Made by a program: the position numbers and the translations under genes. From NCBI RefSeq assembly GCF_013839445.1, contig NZ_JACDIT010000005.1:124001-188000 (forward strand): a stretch of DNA of 64,000 bases, read 5' to 3'. The notes below the pieces were generated by a model. That model saw only the letters and a list, made by a program, of their open reading frames with translations, was not told the DNA's origin and did not search any database. This document shows, piece after piece, positions 27,730 to 36,438 of this stretch (its first letter is position 1; each line of letters begins with the position of its first letter). This DNA is from Chthonobacter albigriseus (lineage in GTDB: Bacteria > Pseudomonadota > Alphaproteobacteria > Rhizobiales > Pleomorphomonadaceae).

Positions 27730-28296
27730 ATGTCCGAGTTCGCGCGCCTCATGCCCAGCGCGCCGGTCCCCTCGTTGAGAGTGGGAACGGTCGGAGGGCC
27801 GTGCTGGCGCCTGTGCGACCAGAAGCCGAAGAACTTCACGCTGGTGGTGTTCTACCGCGGGTACCACTGCGGCCAGTGCCGCGAGCAGCTGCGGGAGCTC
27901 GAGGGCAAGGTCGAGGCGTTCCGGGCGCTCGGGGTGCGGGCGATCGCGGTCTCCACGGACACGCGGGAGCGGGCCGAACGCGCCGCTGCGGAGTGGGGCA
28001 TCGACAATCTGACGCTCTGCTGGGGCCTTACCCTGGACCAGGCCAAGGCCTGGGGGCTCTACATCTCGGAGGGACGCGGGCTCGGCCCCTCCGGCGTGGA
28101 GGAGCCGACGTTCTTCGTGGAACCGGCGATGTTCCTGGTGCGCCCGGACAACACGCTGTTCGCCGGCATCGTGCAAACCATGCCCTTCGCCCGGCCGCGG
28201 CTGGACGACGTGCTTGCCGCGGTGCGGCGGATCACGGAGACCGGCATGGCCCCCCGCGGCGACTTCGAGGGCCCTGTCCGGCTCGCCGCCGAATAG
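27730..28296 (+). CDS. AhpC/TSA-family peroxiredoxin-like protein
   Basis: 188 residues with the thioredoxin fold of the peroxiredoxin-like group: VVFYRGYHCGQCREQL holds a CxxC pair (Cys47, Cys50), followed by GVRAIAVSTDTRERA. Cys25 and Cys29 lie just before. ATG 27730 is preferred over TTG 27721 because AGGAG at 27714-27718 is then well placed. Likely a cytosolic thiol reductase or peroxidase; the GQC motif differs from classical AhpC, which has a single peroxidatic cysteine in this place. It stands alone between the rpoH terminator and the convergent thi transporter. Confidence 0.82.
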   Translation: MSEFARLMPSAPVPSLRVGTVGGPCWRLCDQKPKNFTLVVFYRGYHCGQCREQLRELEGKVEAFRALGVRAIAVSTDTRERAERAAAEWGIDNLTLCWGLTLDQAKAWGLYISEGRGLGPSGVEEPTFFVEPAMFLVRPDNTLFAGIVQTMPFARPRLDDVLAAVRRITETGMAPRGDFEGPVRLAAE

Positions 28297-28312
28297 ACGG
28301 CCGGACGAACCC

Positions 28313-29251
28313 TCAGCGGACGACGACGGCGTAGCTGCCGAGCTCCGGAACCTCCCTGATCAGTCCGGCCTCCTTCATGAAGGCGGCAAAGCGCTCGTAG
28401 CGCCCTGCGTCGAGTGCGGCCGGCCGCTTGGCGAGCCGCGGGAGCGTGTCGCGCCAGGCGGTCCGGTTTAGCTCGTCGTCCAGCTCCGGATGCGCCTTGA
28501 CGAAGAGCGCCCAGGCCTCGTCCGGATGATTGGTGAGGAAGATGGTCGCCTCCTCCACCGCGGCGACGAGCCGGGGCAGGCGGGGATCGTCCTTCAGGTC
28601 GGCACTGGTGACCATGACCAGCTCGTCATAAGGCGGAACGCCATGCTCCTCGGGGAAGAAGGCGAGGCCTTCGCGCCCCTCCAGGCGGAGCTGCGTAAGC
28701 TCGAAGTTGCGGTAGCCGCCGATCACCGCGTCCACCTGTCCGGAGATGAGGGCGGAGGACAGCGCGAAATTGACGTTGACGAGCTCGACGTCGGCGAGCG
28801 CGAGGTTCACCGACTTCAGGAGCTGGCCGAGCATGGCGTCCTCGAAACCGGAAACGGAATAGCCGACCTTGCGGCCCTTGAGGTCGACAAGCGACTTCAC
28901 CGGCCCATCCTTCAGCACCGTGAGCGTGTTGAGCGGGGTTTCCACCAGCGTGGCGAAGCGGACGAGCGGCAGGGCGGCGGCCACGTCGAGGTGCAGGCTC
29001 GGCTGGTAGTGCACGGCGACCTCGGCCTGGCCGGCGGCGACGAGGCGAGGCGGCTGCGAGGGATCGGCGGGCGGGACGAGCGTGACCTCCAGGTCGTGGC
29101 GGGCGAAGAAGCCGCCCTCGCGAGCGACCACCAGGGCGGCGTGGTCGGGGTTGACGAACCAATCGAGCAGCACCGTCAGCGTGTCGGCAGCGCGGGCGGG
29201 GGTGGCGGCGGCCAGGGCGGCGGCGAGGGCGAGGGGGAGCCAGGGCTTCAT
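28313..29251 (-). CDS. thiY: ABC transporter substrate-binding protein, thiamine-precursor type (ThiY-like)
   Basis: 312 residues with a cleavable signal peptide (MKPWLPLALAAALAAATPARA). The mature part begins DTLTVLLDWFVNPDHAALVVA, closely matching the NMT1/ThiY family that binds the thiamine pyrimidine precursor. It lies 26 bases downstream of the ThiX-like permease gene and both are under a TPP riboswitch, which supports a thiamine-precursor role over a sulfonate one. The start is set at ATG 29251; a long open stretch upstream of it belongs to the permease gene region. No ATPase gene completes the system here. Confidence 0.83.
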   Translation of the reverse strand: MKPWLPLALAAALAAATPARAADTLTVLLDWFVNPDHAALVVAREGGFFARHDLEVTLVPPADPSQPPRLVAAGQAEVAVHYQPSLHLDVAAALPLVRFATLVETPLNTLTVLKDGPVKSLVDLKGRKVGYSVSGFEDAMLGQLLKSVNLALADVELVNVNFALSSALISGQVDAVIGGYRNFELTQLRLEGREGLAFFPEEHGVPPYDELVMVTSADLKDDPRLPRLVAAVEEATIFLTNHPDEAWALFVKAHPELDDELNRTAWRDTLPRLAKRPAALDAGRYERFAAFMKEAGLIREVPELGSYAVVVR

Positions 29252-29277
29252 GGAGGGATCCGGGTTCGGGGGACGGT

Positions 29278-30372
29278 TCAGCGGGGCGAGGCGGGCTCGG
29301 CCCAGGGGATGAGCGCCGCGGTGAGGCGTTCGACGAGCAGGCGTAGGGCGAGGGTGACCGCTGCCAGGATGGCGAGGGCGGCGAACAGCAGGTCGGTCTG
29401 CATCCGCGCGTTGGCCTGGACCATCAGGAGGCCGAGGCCGTGGGAGGCGCCGACCCATTCGCCGATGACGGCGCCGATCGGGGCGAACACCGCCGCGACG
29501 CGGATGCCGGTGACGAGCGCGGGCAGGGCGGCCGGAAAACGGATCAGCGCCAGCGTGCGCCAGCGCCCGGCGCCGGAAAGGCGGGCGAGGTCGAGGAGGC
29601 CGTCGTCGGTGCGGTCCAGGCCGTCGGCGAGGGCGGAAGCGACCGGGAAGTAGATGATCAGGGTGGCCATCACCACCTTGGACGCCAGCCCGAAGCCGAG
29701 CCAGATGACGAGCAGGGGGGCGAGCGCGAACACCGGCAGCGCCTGGCTGACGACGAGGAAGGGCGTCAGCAGGCGCCGCGCCAGCGGCGAGAGCGCCACC
29801 AGCGTGCCGGTGGCGATGCCGAGGGCGATGCCGGCGGCCAGGCCGAGGAGGATCTCCAGCAGCGTGACGGCGGCCTCCGACGCGAGCCGGCTGGGCTGCT
29901 CTAGAAAAACGCGCGCCACGTCGAGCGGCGCGGGGAGCAGGAAGGCCCGGACACCGGTGACGGTGACCAGCGCCTGCCAGGCAGCGGCGACGAGGGCGAC
30001 GGAGGCGAGCAGGCGGACGGCAAACGCCAGTGTGGTCTCCGACCGGAGAGGCGCAAGGAAGCGCAAAAAGCCCTTGCGCGGCTGGAGAGCTGTGACTGCC
30101 GCCTCTGCCGCGGCGGCTTCCGGGCGAGCCGGCGCGGGGCCATCCGGGGCAGGCGGGGTGGAGTCCGGCGCGTTGAGCCCGGCGGCCGCGCCTCTGGCCG
30201 CGGTTGCATTCGCGGCGGGTGGGGCGGAGCCTGTCGAAGGCGGTGCGGCGGTGGCGCCTTTGACCGCGGGGCTGTCCGGGTCGAGCGCAACCGAAACGGC
30301 CGCCGTCGGCGCGGCGGTCGCGCGAAGCCGGGCGGTGCCCGTCGGCTCCCCATGACCTCTCTCATGCGCCAT
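29278..30372 (-). CDS. thiX: ABC transporter permease with long N-terminal extension (ThiX-like)
   Basis: 364 residues. Residues 1 to about 108 form an Ala/Pro-rich, probably disordered extension; six or so transmembrane helices follow from about residue 119. The BPD_transp_1 coupling loop is seen at about GLDRTDDGLLDLARLSGAG. ATG 30372 has GGAGG 7 bases upstream, so the extension appears to be translated. It is the first gene behind the TPP riboswitch. Typical permeases of this family are about 250-260 residues, so the extension is unusual. If the extension is an artefact, the start would be much further in, but no better ribosome site is evident. Confidence 0.82.
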   Translation of the reverse strand: MAHERGHGEPTGTARLRATAAPTAAVSVALDPDSPAVKGATAAPPSTGSAPPAANATAARGAAAGLNAPDSTPPAPDGPAPARPEAAAAEAAVTALQPRKGFLRFLAPLRSETTLAFAVRLLASVALVAAAWQALVTVTGVRAFLLPAPLDVARVFLEQPSRLASEAAVTLLEILLGLAAGIALGIATGTLVALSPLARRLLTPFLVVSQALPVFALAPLLVIWLGFGLASKVVMATLIIYFPVASALADGLDRTDDGLLDLARLSGAGRWRTLALIRFPAALPALVTGIRVAAVFAPIGAVIGEWVGASHGLGLLMVQANARMQTDLLFAALAILAAVTLALRLLVERLTAALIPWAEPASPR

Positions 30373-30457
30373 CGCTTCGCCTCCGGACCGGTTCGCGGCG
30401 GGGGTCGGACGGGATGGGCGTACCACCCCGACGGGGCGCGGGCCCTGAGGTCGGATG

Positions 30458-30558
30458 CGGTTCCGTCCCTTCGCCGGCATGACCCGGATCAGGTTCGAAG
30501 GGTTCGGCCCGGGCTACGGACCATCTCAGCTCGCCTCCACGGCGAACACCCCTCGGAA
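30458..30558 (-). promoter_or_regulatory. TPP (THI-box) riboswitch
   Basis: Read on the minus strand, the segment has the conserved THI-box parts in order: GAGGGGTG, the CTGAGATGG core, ACCCTTCGAACCTGATCCGG, GTCATGCCGGCGAAGGGA. It binds thiamine diphosphate and switches off thiamine genes. It lies 85 bases before the ThiX-like start codon. A weak promoter, TTGCGC-N17-CATAAC, can be read on the minus strand at 30594-30566. Confidence 0.93.
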
Positions 30559-30609
30559 CAGCCTTGTTATGGCGATGATCGATGGAGCGCGCAAGGGAGC
30601 ACCGCGGGG

Positions 30610-30639
30610 GCCGGGTCCGGCGACAGCGCCGGACCCGGC
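30610..30639. repeat. Perfect 13-bp GC palindrome
   Basis: Perfect 13-bp arms (30610-30622 and 30627-30639) with loop ACAG. It lies between the promoter region of the thi operon and the tRNA-Glu promoter, and has no T run on either side. It may insulate the two divergent units or be a single REP-like element. Confidence 0.6.
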
Positions 30640-30699
30640 GGGCGCGTCCGTTGCTGCGCGACCGTCGCCCGCCAGGTCGCCGACCGCCCAACTTGCCTC

Positions 30700-30728
30700 T
30701 TGCGCGGTCCGCGCGCGAAGGCTATATC
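30700..30728 (+). promoter_or_regulatory. tRNA-Glu promoter
   Basis: TTGCGC (30700-30705), 17 bases, TATATC (30723-30728); the tRNA begins 34 bases later. Confidence 0.55.
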
Positions 30729-30761
30729 CCGCCAACACCGCGCGGCCCTCGGCCGACAGAC

Positions 30762-30837
30762 GCTCCCTTCGTCTAGCGGTCTAGGACGTCGCCCTCTCAC
30801 GGCGAAAACAGGGGTTCGAGTCCCCTAGGGAGCGCCA
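30762..30837 (+). tRNA. tRNA-Glu(CTC)
   Basis: Full cloverleaf: acceptor GCTCCCT pairs with AGGGAGC; the T-arm contains GGTTCGAGTCC; the anticodon loop CTCTCAC gives anticodon CTC, reading GAG. Discriminator G and an encoded CCA (30835-30837). The 3' half is followed at once by an integrase remnant, so this gene has served as an integration site. Confidence 0.96.
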
Positions 30838-30952
30838 CCACTTCCTTAAGCCCTTCTGAACGAAAAAGCCGTAGGCTTTCAGCATCTTGGCAATCGCTCG
30901 CTGGTACACGCACGTGGTACGCGGGGGGGCGGTGGTGGCGAGGCTGAGCTTC

Positions 30953-31273
30953 ATGCATAGGCGCAAGGGCAGCGGCATATACGAGTACCGCAAGCGGCTT
31001 CCGATCAGCCTTGCGGGAAGGCCGGCTCCGCAACATGTGCGGTCTACGGTGCCTGAACTCATCAACCCCTCCACCGGCCGCTTCAAGCGCGAGTTCACGA
31101 AGTCACTCGACACGGCTGATTTGAAGGTGGCCCGGCTGCGAAACGCTCGGGAAGCCTCTCGCGTGGAAGGCCGCATCGAAATCGCCGAACGCATGCTCCG
31201 GGCCGGTCCCCCGGTGCCGACCGAAGCCGACCGTGCGGAGATGGCGGAGACGGTGGTGGAGATGACAAACGCC
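30953..31273 (+). pseudogene. Tyrosine-type integrase fragment (N-terminal part)
   Basis: About 107 codons match the N-terminal arm-binding region of tRNA-associated tyrosine integrases: RRKGSGIYEYRKRLPISL, then REFTKSLDTADLKVARLRN. The DNA-binding core and the catalytic R...HxxR...Y domain are absent; the frame runs on as unrelated arginine-rich sequence to 31342. Orientation and position right behind tRNA-Glu (the tRNA ends at 30837) are typical of an integrase next to its attL site. It is a relic; it cannot catalyse excision. Confidence 0.75.
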
Positions 31274-31342
31274 AGGCTCCCCTGGACCTCTCGGGCCCGA
31301 CCGGGAGGCCGGGGCGTCCCGTGGAGAGCCGCGAACCGGTGA

Positions 31343-31651
31343 CCGATATGGCGGATGCCGCCGCCGAGCCCTATGGCGAACCCACGCAGTTCATCGCGAA
31401 CGAAGACCCACGGTCGAATCCCCCCCCTTCTCCGCCGTCACCTCCCCTTACATCCTGCAGGATAACAGTTTTCGATCCCATCCAGTCTGCCGGCTCCATT
31501 TCAGACCCCGTTTCAAGAACAGGGTCTCGCAGCCCCAGTTCCGTGAGGCGGCACAGCGGGATAGGCCCATGCCGACGGCCTAGGCTTCTATCGCACGGAC
31601 GGGCTGTCCAAAAGAAAGGGTCGGCGGCCCCCGCCGGGTGCCCCGTGCGCC
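31343..31651. other. Gene-poor gap after the integrase fragment
   Basis: 309 bases with no convincing gene or known RNA. It holds a C-rich run at about 31419-31437 and a 9-bp interrupted stem at 31503-31527 (AGACCC...GGGTCT). Likely decayed island-border DNA downstream of the tauC-like gene. Confidence 0.4.
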
Positions 31652-32500
31652 CTAGAGGCGCGACGACCACGGGACGAAGCGGCGTTCCAGGAAGCGGATG
31701 ACGCTTTCCAGGAAGAACGCCACCGACGCGATCACCAGGATTCCGACGATGACGACATCGGTGACCAGGAACTGCGCGGCCGACTGGATCATGAAGCCGA
31801 GCCCGCGGGTGGCCGCGACGAGCTCGGCGGCGACCAGCGTCGACCAACCCGTTCCGAGGGCGATCCGCGTGCCGGTGAGCACGGCCGGAAGCGCGCTCGG
31901 CAGCACCACGAAGCGCAGCACCTGAGACCCGGTTGCCCCGAGCGACCGCGCCGCGCGGATCCGGTCTTCCGACACGGCCCGCACGCCCGCGGCCGTCGAG
32001 ATCACGGTCGGCGGCACCATCGCGAGCGCGATCACCAGCACCTTGGAGCCTTCCCCGATCCCGAACCAGATGATCACCAGCGGCAGGTAGGCGAGCGGCG
32101 GCAGCGGCCGCAGGAACTCCACGATCGGGTCCAGGATGCCACGACCGATCCGGCTCGTTGCGATGGCGAACCCCACCGGCACGCCGACTACGAGCGAAGC
32201 GGCGAGCGCGCCGAACACCCGCCCGAGGCTGGCGGTGAAATGCTGGAGCAGCGTCGCGTCGGCAAAGCCGTCCGTCACCAGACCCGCGGCGGCACGCGCC
32301 ACGGCGATGGGCGAGGGCAGGAAGAGGGGCGAGACCCACGCCTGCCACGCGGCGAGACTCCATGCCGCGAGAAGAAGCCCGAGCGTCACAAGCGAGGCGA
32401 TCAGCCCCACGCGCCTTCCGCGCGGCCGCGGAGGCGGCGGCGGGGCCGACGTGGCGGCCTTGTCGCCCGGCGCGAGAAAGCTTTCGGTCGCGGCGCTCAT
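31652..32500 (-). CDS. tauC: Taurine/sulfonate ABC transporter permease (TauC-like)
   Basis: 282 residues. A proline-rich cytoplasmic N-terminus is followed by about six transmembrane helices. LPPLAYLPLVIIWFGIGEGS and the coupling motif DRIRAARSLGATGSQVLRFV identify the SsuC/TauC permease family. Its start codon overlaps the stop of the ATPase gene by 4 bases, so the two are translationally coupled. It is last in the tauA-tauB-tauC order. Taurine is inferred from the binding protein; other sulfonates are possible. Confidence 0.88.
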   Translation of the reverse strand: MSAATESFLAPGDKAATSAPPPPPRPRGRRVGLIASLVTLGLLLAAWSLAAWQAWVSPLFLPSPIAVARAAAGLVTDGFADATLLQHFTASLGRVFGALAASLVVGVPVGFAIATSRIGRGILDPIVEFLRPLPPLAYLPLVIIWFGIGEGSKVLVIALAMVPPTVISTAAGVRAVSEDRIRAARSLGATGSQVLRFVVLPSALPAVLTGTRIALGTGWSTLVAAELVAATRGLGFMIQSAAQFLVTDVVIVGILVIASVAFFLESVIRFLERRFVPWSSRL

Positions 32501-33288
32501 GCGGCAGCCTTCGTCTCGAGAGGATCGATCAGGTCGCGCAGCCGCTCGCGCGCGGCAACGAAAGCCGGGTCCGCCTTGATCTCACGGGCGGGCCGGCCGG
32601 ACAGGAACTGGCGGCCGAAACCGGCCTCGATTACCGCCTCCACCCGGCCGGGGCCGGGCGCGAGCACCACCACCCGCGTCGCCAGGAACAGCGCCTCCTC
32701 GATCCCGTGTGTGATCAGGAGCACGCCGGCCCCGGTATCGCGCCAGACGGTCAGCAGAAGCTCCTGCATCCGCTCGCGCGTCATTGCGTCCAGCGCCCCG
32801 AGCGGTTCGTCCATCAGCAGGAACCGCGGTTCGGCCGCGATCGCCCGGGCGATGCCAACCCGTTGCCGCATGCCGCCGGAAAGCTCCCACACCGCCTTGT
32901 CCCCGGCGCCGGCGAGACCGACGCGCTCCAGCAGGGCATCCGCGCGGCGGGCGCGCTCGGCCGGACCCGTGCCTTTCAGGCGCAGGGCGAACGCCACGTT
33001 CTCCCGCGCGCTCAGCCACGGGAACAGCGCATCGTCCTGGAACACCACCGCCCGGTCCGCGCCCGGCCCGGCCACCGGCTTTCCGTCCACCGAAACGCTT
33101 CCCGCCGTCGGCTGGAGGAAGCCGGCGGCGAGGTTGAGCAGGCTCGTCTTGCCGGACCCGGACCGGCCGATCACGGCCACGAAGTCCCGCGTTCTCACCG
33201 CAAGGTCGACGCGGTCGAGGACGAGGCCATCGTCCGCGCCTACCGGGGCGTAGGAAAGGCTCACAGTGTCGAGGCGAAGCGTGCTCAA
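32497..33288 (-). CDS. tauB: Taurine/sulfonate ABC transporter ATPase (TauB-like)
   Basis: 263 residues. Walker A GRSGSGKTS, Q-loop VFQDDALFPW, signature LSGGMRQRVGIARA, Walker [13 protein letters not shown] and the switch histidine in LLITHGIEEAL are all intact. The start is read as TTG 33288 (MSTLRLDTVSL), supported by GGAGG 9 bases upstream; the frame upstream of it is open but not family-like. It belongs with the binding protein before it and the permease after it. Confidence 0.9.
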   Translation of the reverse strand: MSTLRLDTVSLSYAPVGADDGLVLDRVDLAVRTRDFVAVIGRSGSGKTSLLNLAAGFLQPTAGSVSVDGKPVAGPGADRAVVFQDDALFPWLSARENVAFALRLKGTGPAERARRADALLERVGLAGAGDKAVWELSGGMRQRVGIARAIAAEPRFLLMDEPLGALDAMTRERMQELLLTVWRDTGAGVLLITHGIEEALFLATRVVVLAPGPGRVEAVIEAGFGRQFLSGRPAREIKADPAFVAARERLRDLIDPLETKAAA

Positions 33289-33410
33289 GGCCTGGGGCCT
33301 CCGGTCGGTGAAAAAAGGAAGGAGACGTTCCACCCTTGCCTCCGCTGCCGTTCGGCGGCGTGGGTGGAACGTCCCGCTCGGGGTCCGGGCCTTCCGGCCG
33401 AGGACCCGGA

Positions 33411-34421
33411 CTACTTGGCCGCCAGCGCCTCGGTGACCCAGCGGGTCGAGACGTAGGGACCGTAGTCGGCCAGCACCGCCGGGATCTTGCCCTGCTCCTT
33501 GAGGAAGGCGGCCGTGGCGGCAACGGCCTTCACGGTGCCTCCGCCGAGGAGGTCGGCACCCGCCTGTTCCTCCAGCGTCGGGAAGGTGTAGCCGGTCAGC
33601 AGCGCCGGGACCTCGTCCTGCTTGGCGCCGGTCAGGCGGGCGATCTTCTCGGCTTCGGGCGACTTGGCGTCCCACTTCGCCGGATCGGCGCGATAGGCCG
33701 CGTAAGCCTCGCCGGTCACCTTGACGAAGGTCTTCACCACGTCCGGGTTGGCCTCGGCGAACTCCTTGCGGACGATCCAGGCGTCGAACGTCGGCCCGCC
33801 CCAGGCGGCGACGTCGCTCGACGTGGCGATCACCTTGCCCGACTTCTTGATCTCGGCGAGCACAGGATCCCAGACGTAGGCACCGTCGATGTCGCCGCGC
33901 TCCCAGGCCGCGGCGATTTCCGGCGGCCGCAGGTTGAGGATCTCCAGCGACTTCGGATCGATGTTCCAGTGCTTGAGCGCTGTCAGCAGGCTGTAGTGCG
34001 CCGTCGACACGAAGGGCGTCGCGATCTTCTTGCCGACGAGATCCTCCGGCTTCTCCACGCCCTTGGCGGCCAGCGCCTCGGAGGGGCCGATCAGGCCGAC
34101 GACGTAGATCGTCTCGATCGGCAGCTCGCGGCTTGCCGCCGCGGCAAGCGGCGAAGACCCGACGTAGCCGATGTCGACCGAGCCGGACGCGATCGCCGCG
34201 ATGACGTCGGCGCCGCTGTCGAACTTCTGCCAGTTGATGCTGGCGCCGGTCGCCTTCTCGTAGACGCCGTCGGCCTGCGGCACACGGGACGGCTCGACGA
34301 TCTGCTGCCAGGCGATGTTAACCGTCACGCCTTCGGCGCGGGCGGAAGCGATGCCGCTGGCAAGCGTGAGGCCGACCGCGGCGGCGGCGGCAAAGAGAGT
34401 CCGTCTGTTGAAGCTGGGCAT
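33411..34421 (-). CDS. tauA: Taurine ABC transporter substrate-binding protein (TauA-like)
   Basis: 336 residues. The N-terminus has a twin-arginine-looking NRRTLFAAAAAVGL followed by a hydrophobic core, cleaved near ARA-EGV. The mature protein (VNIAWQQIVEPSRVPQADGV, FDSGADVIAAIASGSVDIGY, GSSPLAAAASR) fits the TauA family of periplasmic taurine-binding proteins. ATG 34421 is chosen so that MPSFNRRTL begins the signal. It is the first gene of tauABC in order of transcription. No TauD dioxygenase gene stands beside it. Confidence 0.87.
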   Translation of the reverse strand: MPSFNRRTLFAAAAAVGLTLASGIASARAEGVTVNIAWQQIVEPSRVPQADGVYEKATGASINWQKFDSGADVIAAIASGSVDIGYVGSSPLAAAASRELPIETIYVVGLIGPSEALAAKGVEKPEDLVGKKIATPFVSTAHYSLLTALKHWNIDPKSLEILNLRPPEIAAAWERGDIDGAYVWDPVLAEIKKSGKVIATSSDVAAWGGPTFDAWIVRKEFAEANPDVVKTFVKVTGEAYAAYRADPAKWDAKSPEAEKIARLTGAKQDEVPALLTGYTFPTLEEQAGADLLGGGTVKAVAATAAFLKEQGKIPAVLADYGPYVSTRWVTEALAAK

Positions 34422-34893
34422 GGGAGTGTCCTTGGCATGCGGGAAGAGAGGGGCCGTGCGCCGGGCCATCAGGCGCCGTCGTCGGCCGAGATCGGAAGTG
34501 CTGGAAATCGGTCGCCGGTCCCGCGCATCGGCCGGTCCGAACCCGAAGGCCGACCCGGAGGGCGAGGGCGGCGAGGGGCTCGGTCAGCCGCTCGTCAGCG
34601 TCGACAGCTCGAGAGGGTCATCGGGGTTCGCCTTCCATCCGAGACCACGAAGCTCGTTCGTGGCGCTTTAGCTCTTGGGGCGCGGGGCAAGCTGCAACCT
34701 TCAAATCCCGCGGCCGGCGGCAAACCGCCGACGATGGAATCATGGAGTAGTCTGCAAAGTTAGTGGAGTAATTGACTGGCGATTTTCGGAGATCCGACGG
34801 AACATTTTTCCGCCGGACAGCCCCGGCTGCGCCCCGCCATGCTCCGCACGGCAACGGTGCTCCCCGGCGTCGGTCGGCGGTACTGCCCGTCGG
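34422..34893. other. 472-base gap upstream of the tauA-like gene
   Basis: No convincing gene. It contains an AT-richer part at about 34730-34790, where a promoter for the minus-strand tau operon may lie (two TACTCCA words on the minus strand, 24 bases apart), and a 7-bp hairpin CCACGAA/TTCGTGG at 34645-34663. Confidence 0.4.
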
Positions 34894-36144
34894 TCAGCCG
34901 CCGTACTCGATGATCTCCAGGCCGGCATTGTAGTCGGTCGCATAGATCAGGCCGGCGGCGTCGACAAACACGTCCGCCGACTGGATCACCGCCGGGCGCG
35001 GCCGCCGGTCGATCATCCGGTGTGGGGCGGCGGGGACCAGCGCGCCGGTCTCCTTCGGCCGGTAGGGGTCGGAGATGTCGAAGGCGCGGATGCCCGCGTT
35101 CTGCCACGTCGCGAAGATCAGGCTGGACGACACGAAGCTTCCCGGCCGGTTTTCGTGCAGGTTGTGCGGCCCGAAATGCCCGCCCTTGCGCGGATAGTCG
35201 GCCTCGTCCGGCGTCGGCAGCGTCGCGATCGACACCGGGTTTGACGGCGCCCGGACGTCGAAGATCCAGGTGTGCTTGCGCCCGTCGGCTTCCTCGTCCA
35301 GCACCGCCTCGTCCGCCACCACCAGAAGATCGCGGTCCGGCAGCGGCAGCGCGGAATGGGTTCCGCCCCCGTAGGGCGGCGACCAGTTGCGGTGCACGAT
35401 CAGCCGCGGCGCCGTCCGGTCGGCGACGTCGAGGAGAGTCAGTCCGCCATCACGCCAGCAGGCGTAGGCTGTGTCGCCGTGAACCACCGCGTGGTGGAGC
35501 GCGAAGCGGCGATCCGCCGGCCAGTCCGGCGTCTCCCCAGCGGCGGCGTTCATGCCCGGTATCCACCAGCGGCCCGCCTCCACCGGACGGGTGGGATCCG
35601 CGAGGTCGATGATCACGAGGATGTAGTCCGTAAAGCCGTCGATCAGCGCCGATACGTAGGCCCAGCGACCGCCGACGTACCAGATCCGGTGGACGCCGAC
35701 GCCATCCACGGGAAAGAAGCCGATCGGTCGTGGCTCGGTCGGGCGGCTGATGTCGTAGATCGCGACGCCGGCCGACCACGGCCTCTGCGCCCCCTGGCTG
35801 CGGCTGGTGCCGACCGTCTCGCCGACCGAGCGGGTATAGTAGACCCGCTCGTCCGCGAAGGCCGCGTCGGCGAAGAGGTCGCGGGCGTGGATCACCAGGA
35901 GCAGGTCGTCGTGCGTCTGCAGGTGGATCGTCCAGGTGTTCGCCGGGGCCGGCACGAACACCGCCGCACCCGGATTGCGCGGGTCGCGGACGTCGACGAT
36001 CGAGAAGCCGCAGCTCCAGGGATGGGCCACGTAGGCATGGCCGCGGTGCACCATCAGCTGCAGCCCGTCGCCACGGCCGCCGATGTCGGAATGGCCGATC
36101 AGCCGCATGTTGCGGGCGAAGTCGGGCCTCGGCAGCTCGCCCAT
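34894..36144 (-). CDS. LVIVD-repeat beta-propeller protein
   Basis: 416 residues, no signal peptide. Repeated strands of the LVIVD type recur about every 45-55 residues: FSIVDVRDP, VAIYDISRP, LVIIDLADP, LTLLDVADR, TWIFDVRAP and IRAFDISDP. These make a cytosolic beta-propeller. Histidine-rich segments (FALHHAVVHGD, GGHFGPHNLHENRPGS) resemble metal- or ligand-binding loops of selenium-binding-protein-like propellers, but no family member of known activity is recognised. It is the last gene of a unit with an ABC importer, MetY and an oxygenase, and lies 3 bases after a small membrane protein. Confidence 0.82.
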   Translation of the reverse strand: MGELPRPDFARNMRLIGHSDIGGRGDGLQLMVHRGHAYVAHPWSCGFSIVDVRDPRNPGAAVFVPAPANTWTIHLQTHDDLLLVIHARDLFADAAFADERVYYTRSVGETVGTSRSQGAQRPWSAGVAIYDISRPTEPRPIGFFPVDGVGVHRIWYVGGRWAYVSALIDGFTDYILVIIDLADPTRPVEAGRWWIPGMNAAAGETPDWPADRRFALHHAVVHGDTAYACWRDGGLTLLDVADRTAPRLIVHRNWSPPYGGGTHSALPLPDRDLLVVADEAVLDEEADGRKHTWIFDVRAPSNPVSIATLPTPDEADYPRKGGHFGPHNLHENRPGSFVSSSLIFATWQNAGIRAFDISDPYRPKETGALVPAAPHRMIDRRPRPAVIQSADVFVDAAGLIYATDYNAGLEIIEYGG

Positions 36145-36147
36145 CGC

Positions 36148-36438
36148 TCAGCGCCGCCGGACGATCGGCAGGAGCGATCCCGCCGAAAGCAGCGCCACGC
36201 CGGTCCAGAGCAGCCCGGCCGAATAGCGCTTGATGCCGAGGAAGTGCCCGTCGGTGCAGAGCGCCTGCGCCAGCGAGCAGAGGTCGTCGGTGTTGAGCGC
36301 GCAGGGCGCAGCCTGAAGCACGGTCATGTAGTCGTTGGCGACCACCTGGCCGAACACCAGGGCCCACCAGCCGATCGCGGCCGCTACGGCGAGCCCGCCG
36401 GCCGCGGTCAGCCATGCCGAAAGGCGGGTCTCAGACAT
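36148..36438 (-). CDS. Small two-helix membrane protein with three cysteines
   Basis: 96 residues. Two transmembrane helices at about 12-31 and 74-92 flank a loop with Cys46, Cys54 and Cys61 (PCALNTDDLC...LC). The start overlaps the ATPase stop by 8 bases and the stop is 3 bases before the LVIVD-repeat gene, so all are cotranscribed. No known family. A redox- or metal-linked loop on the outer face is a guess from the cysteine spacing. Confidence 0.7.
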   Translation of the reverse strand: MSETRLSAWLTAAGGLAVAAAIGWWALVFGQVVANDYMTVLQAAPCALNTDDLCSLAQALCTDGHFLGIKRYSAGLLWTGVALLSAGSLLPIVRRR

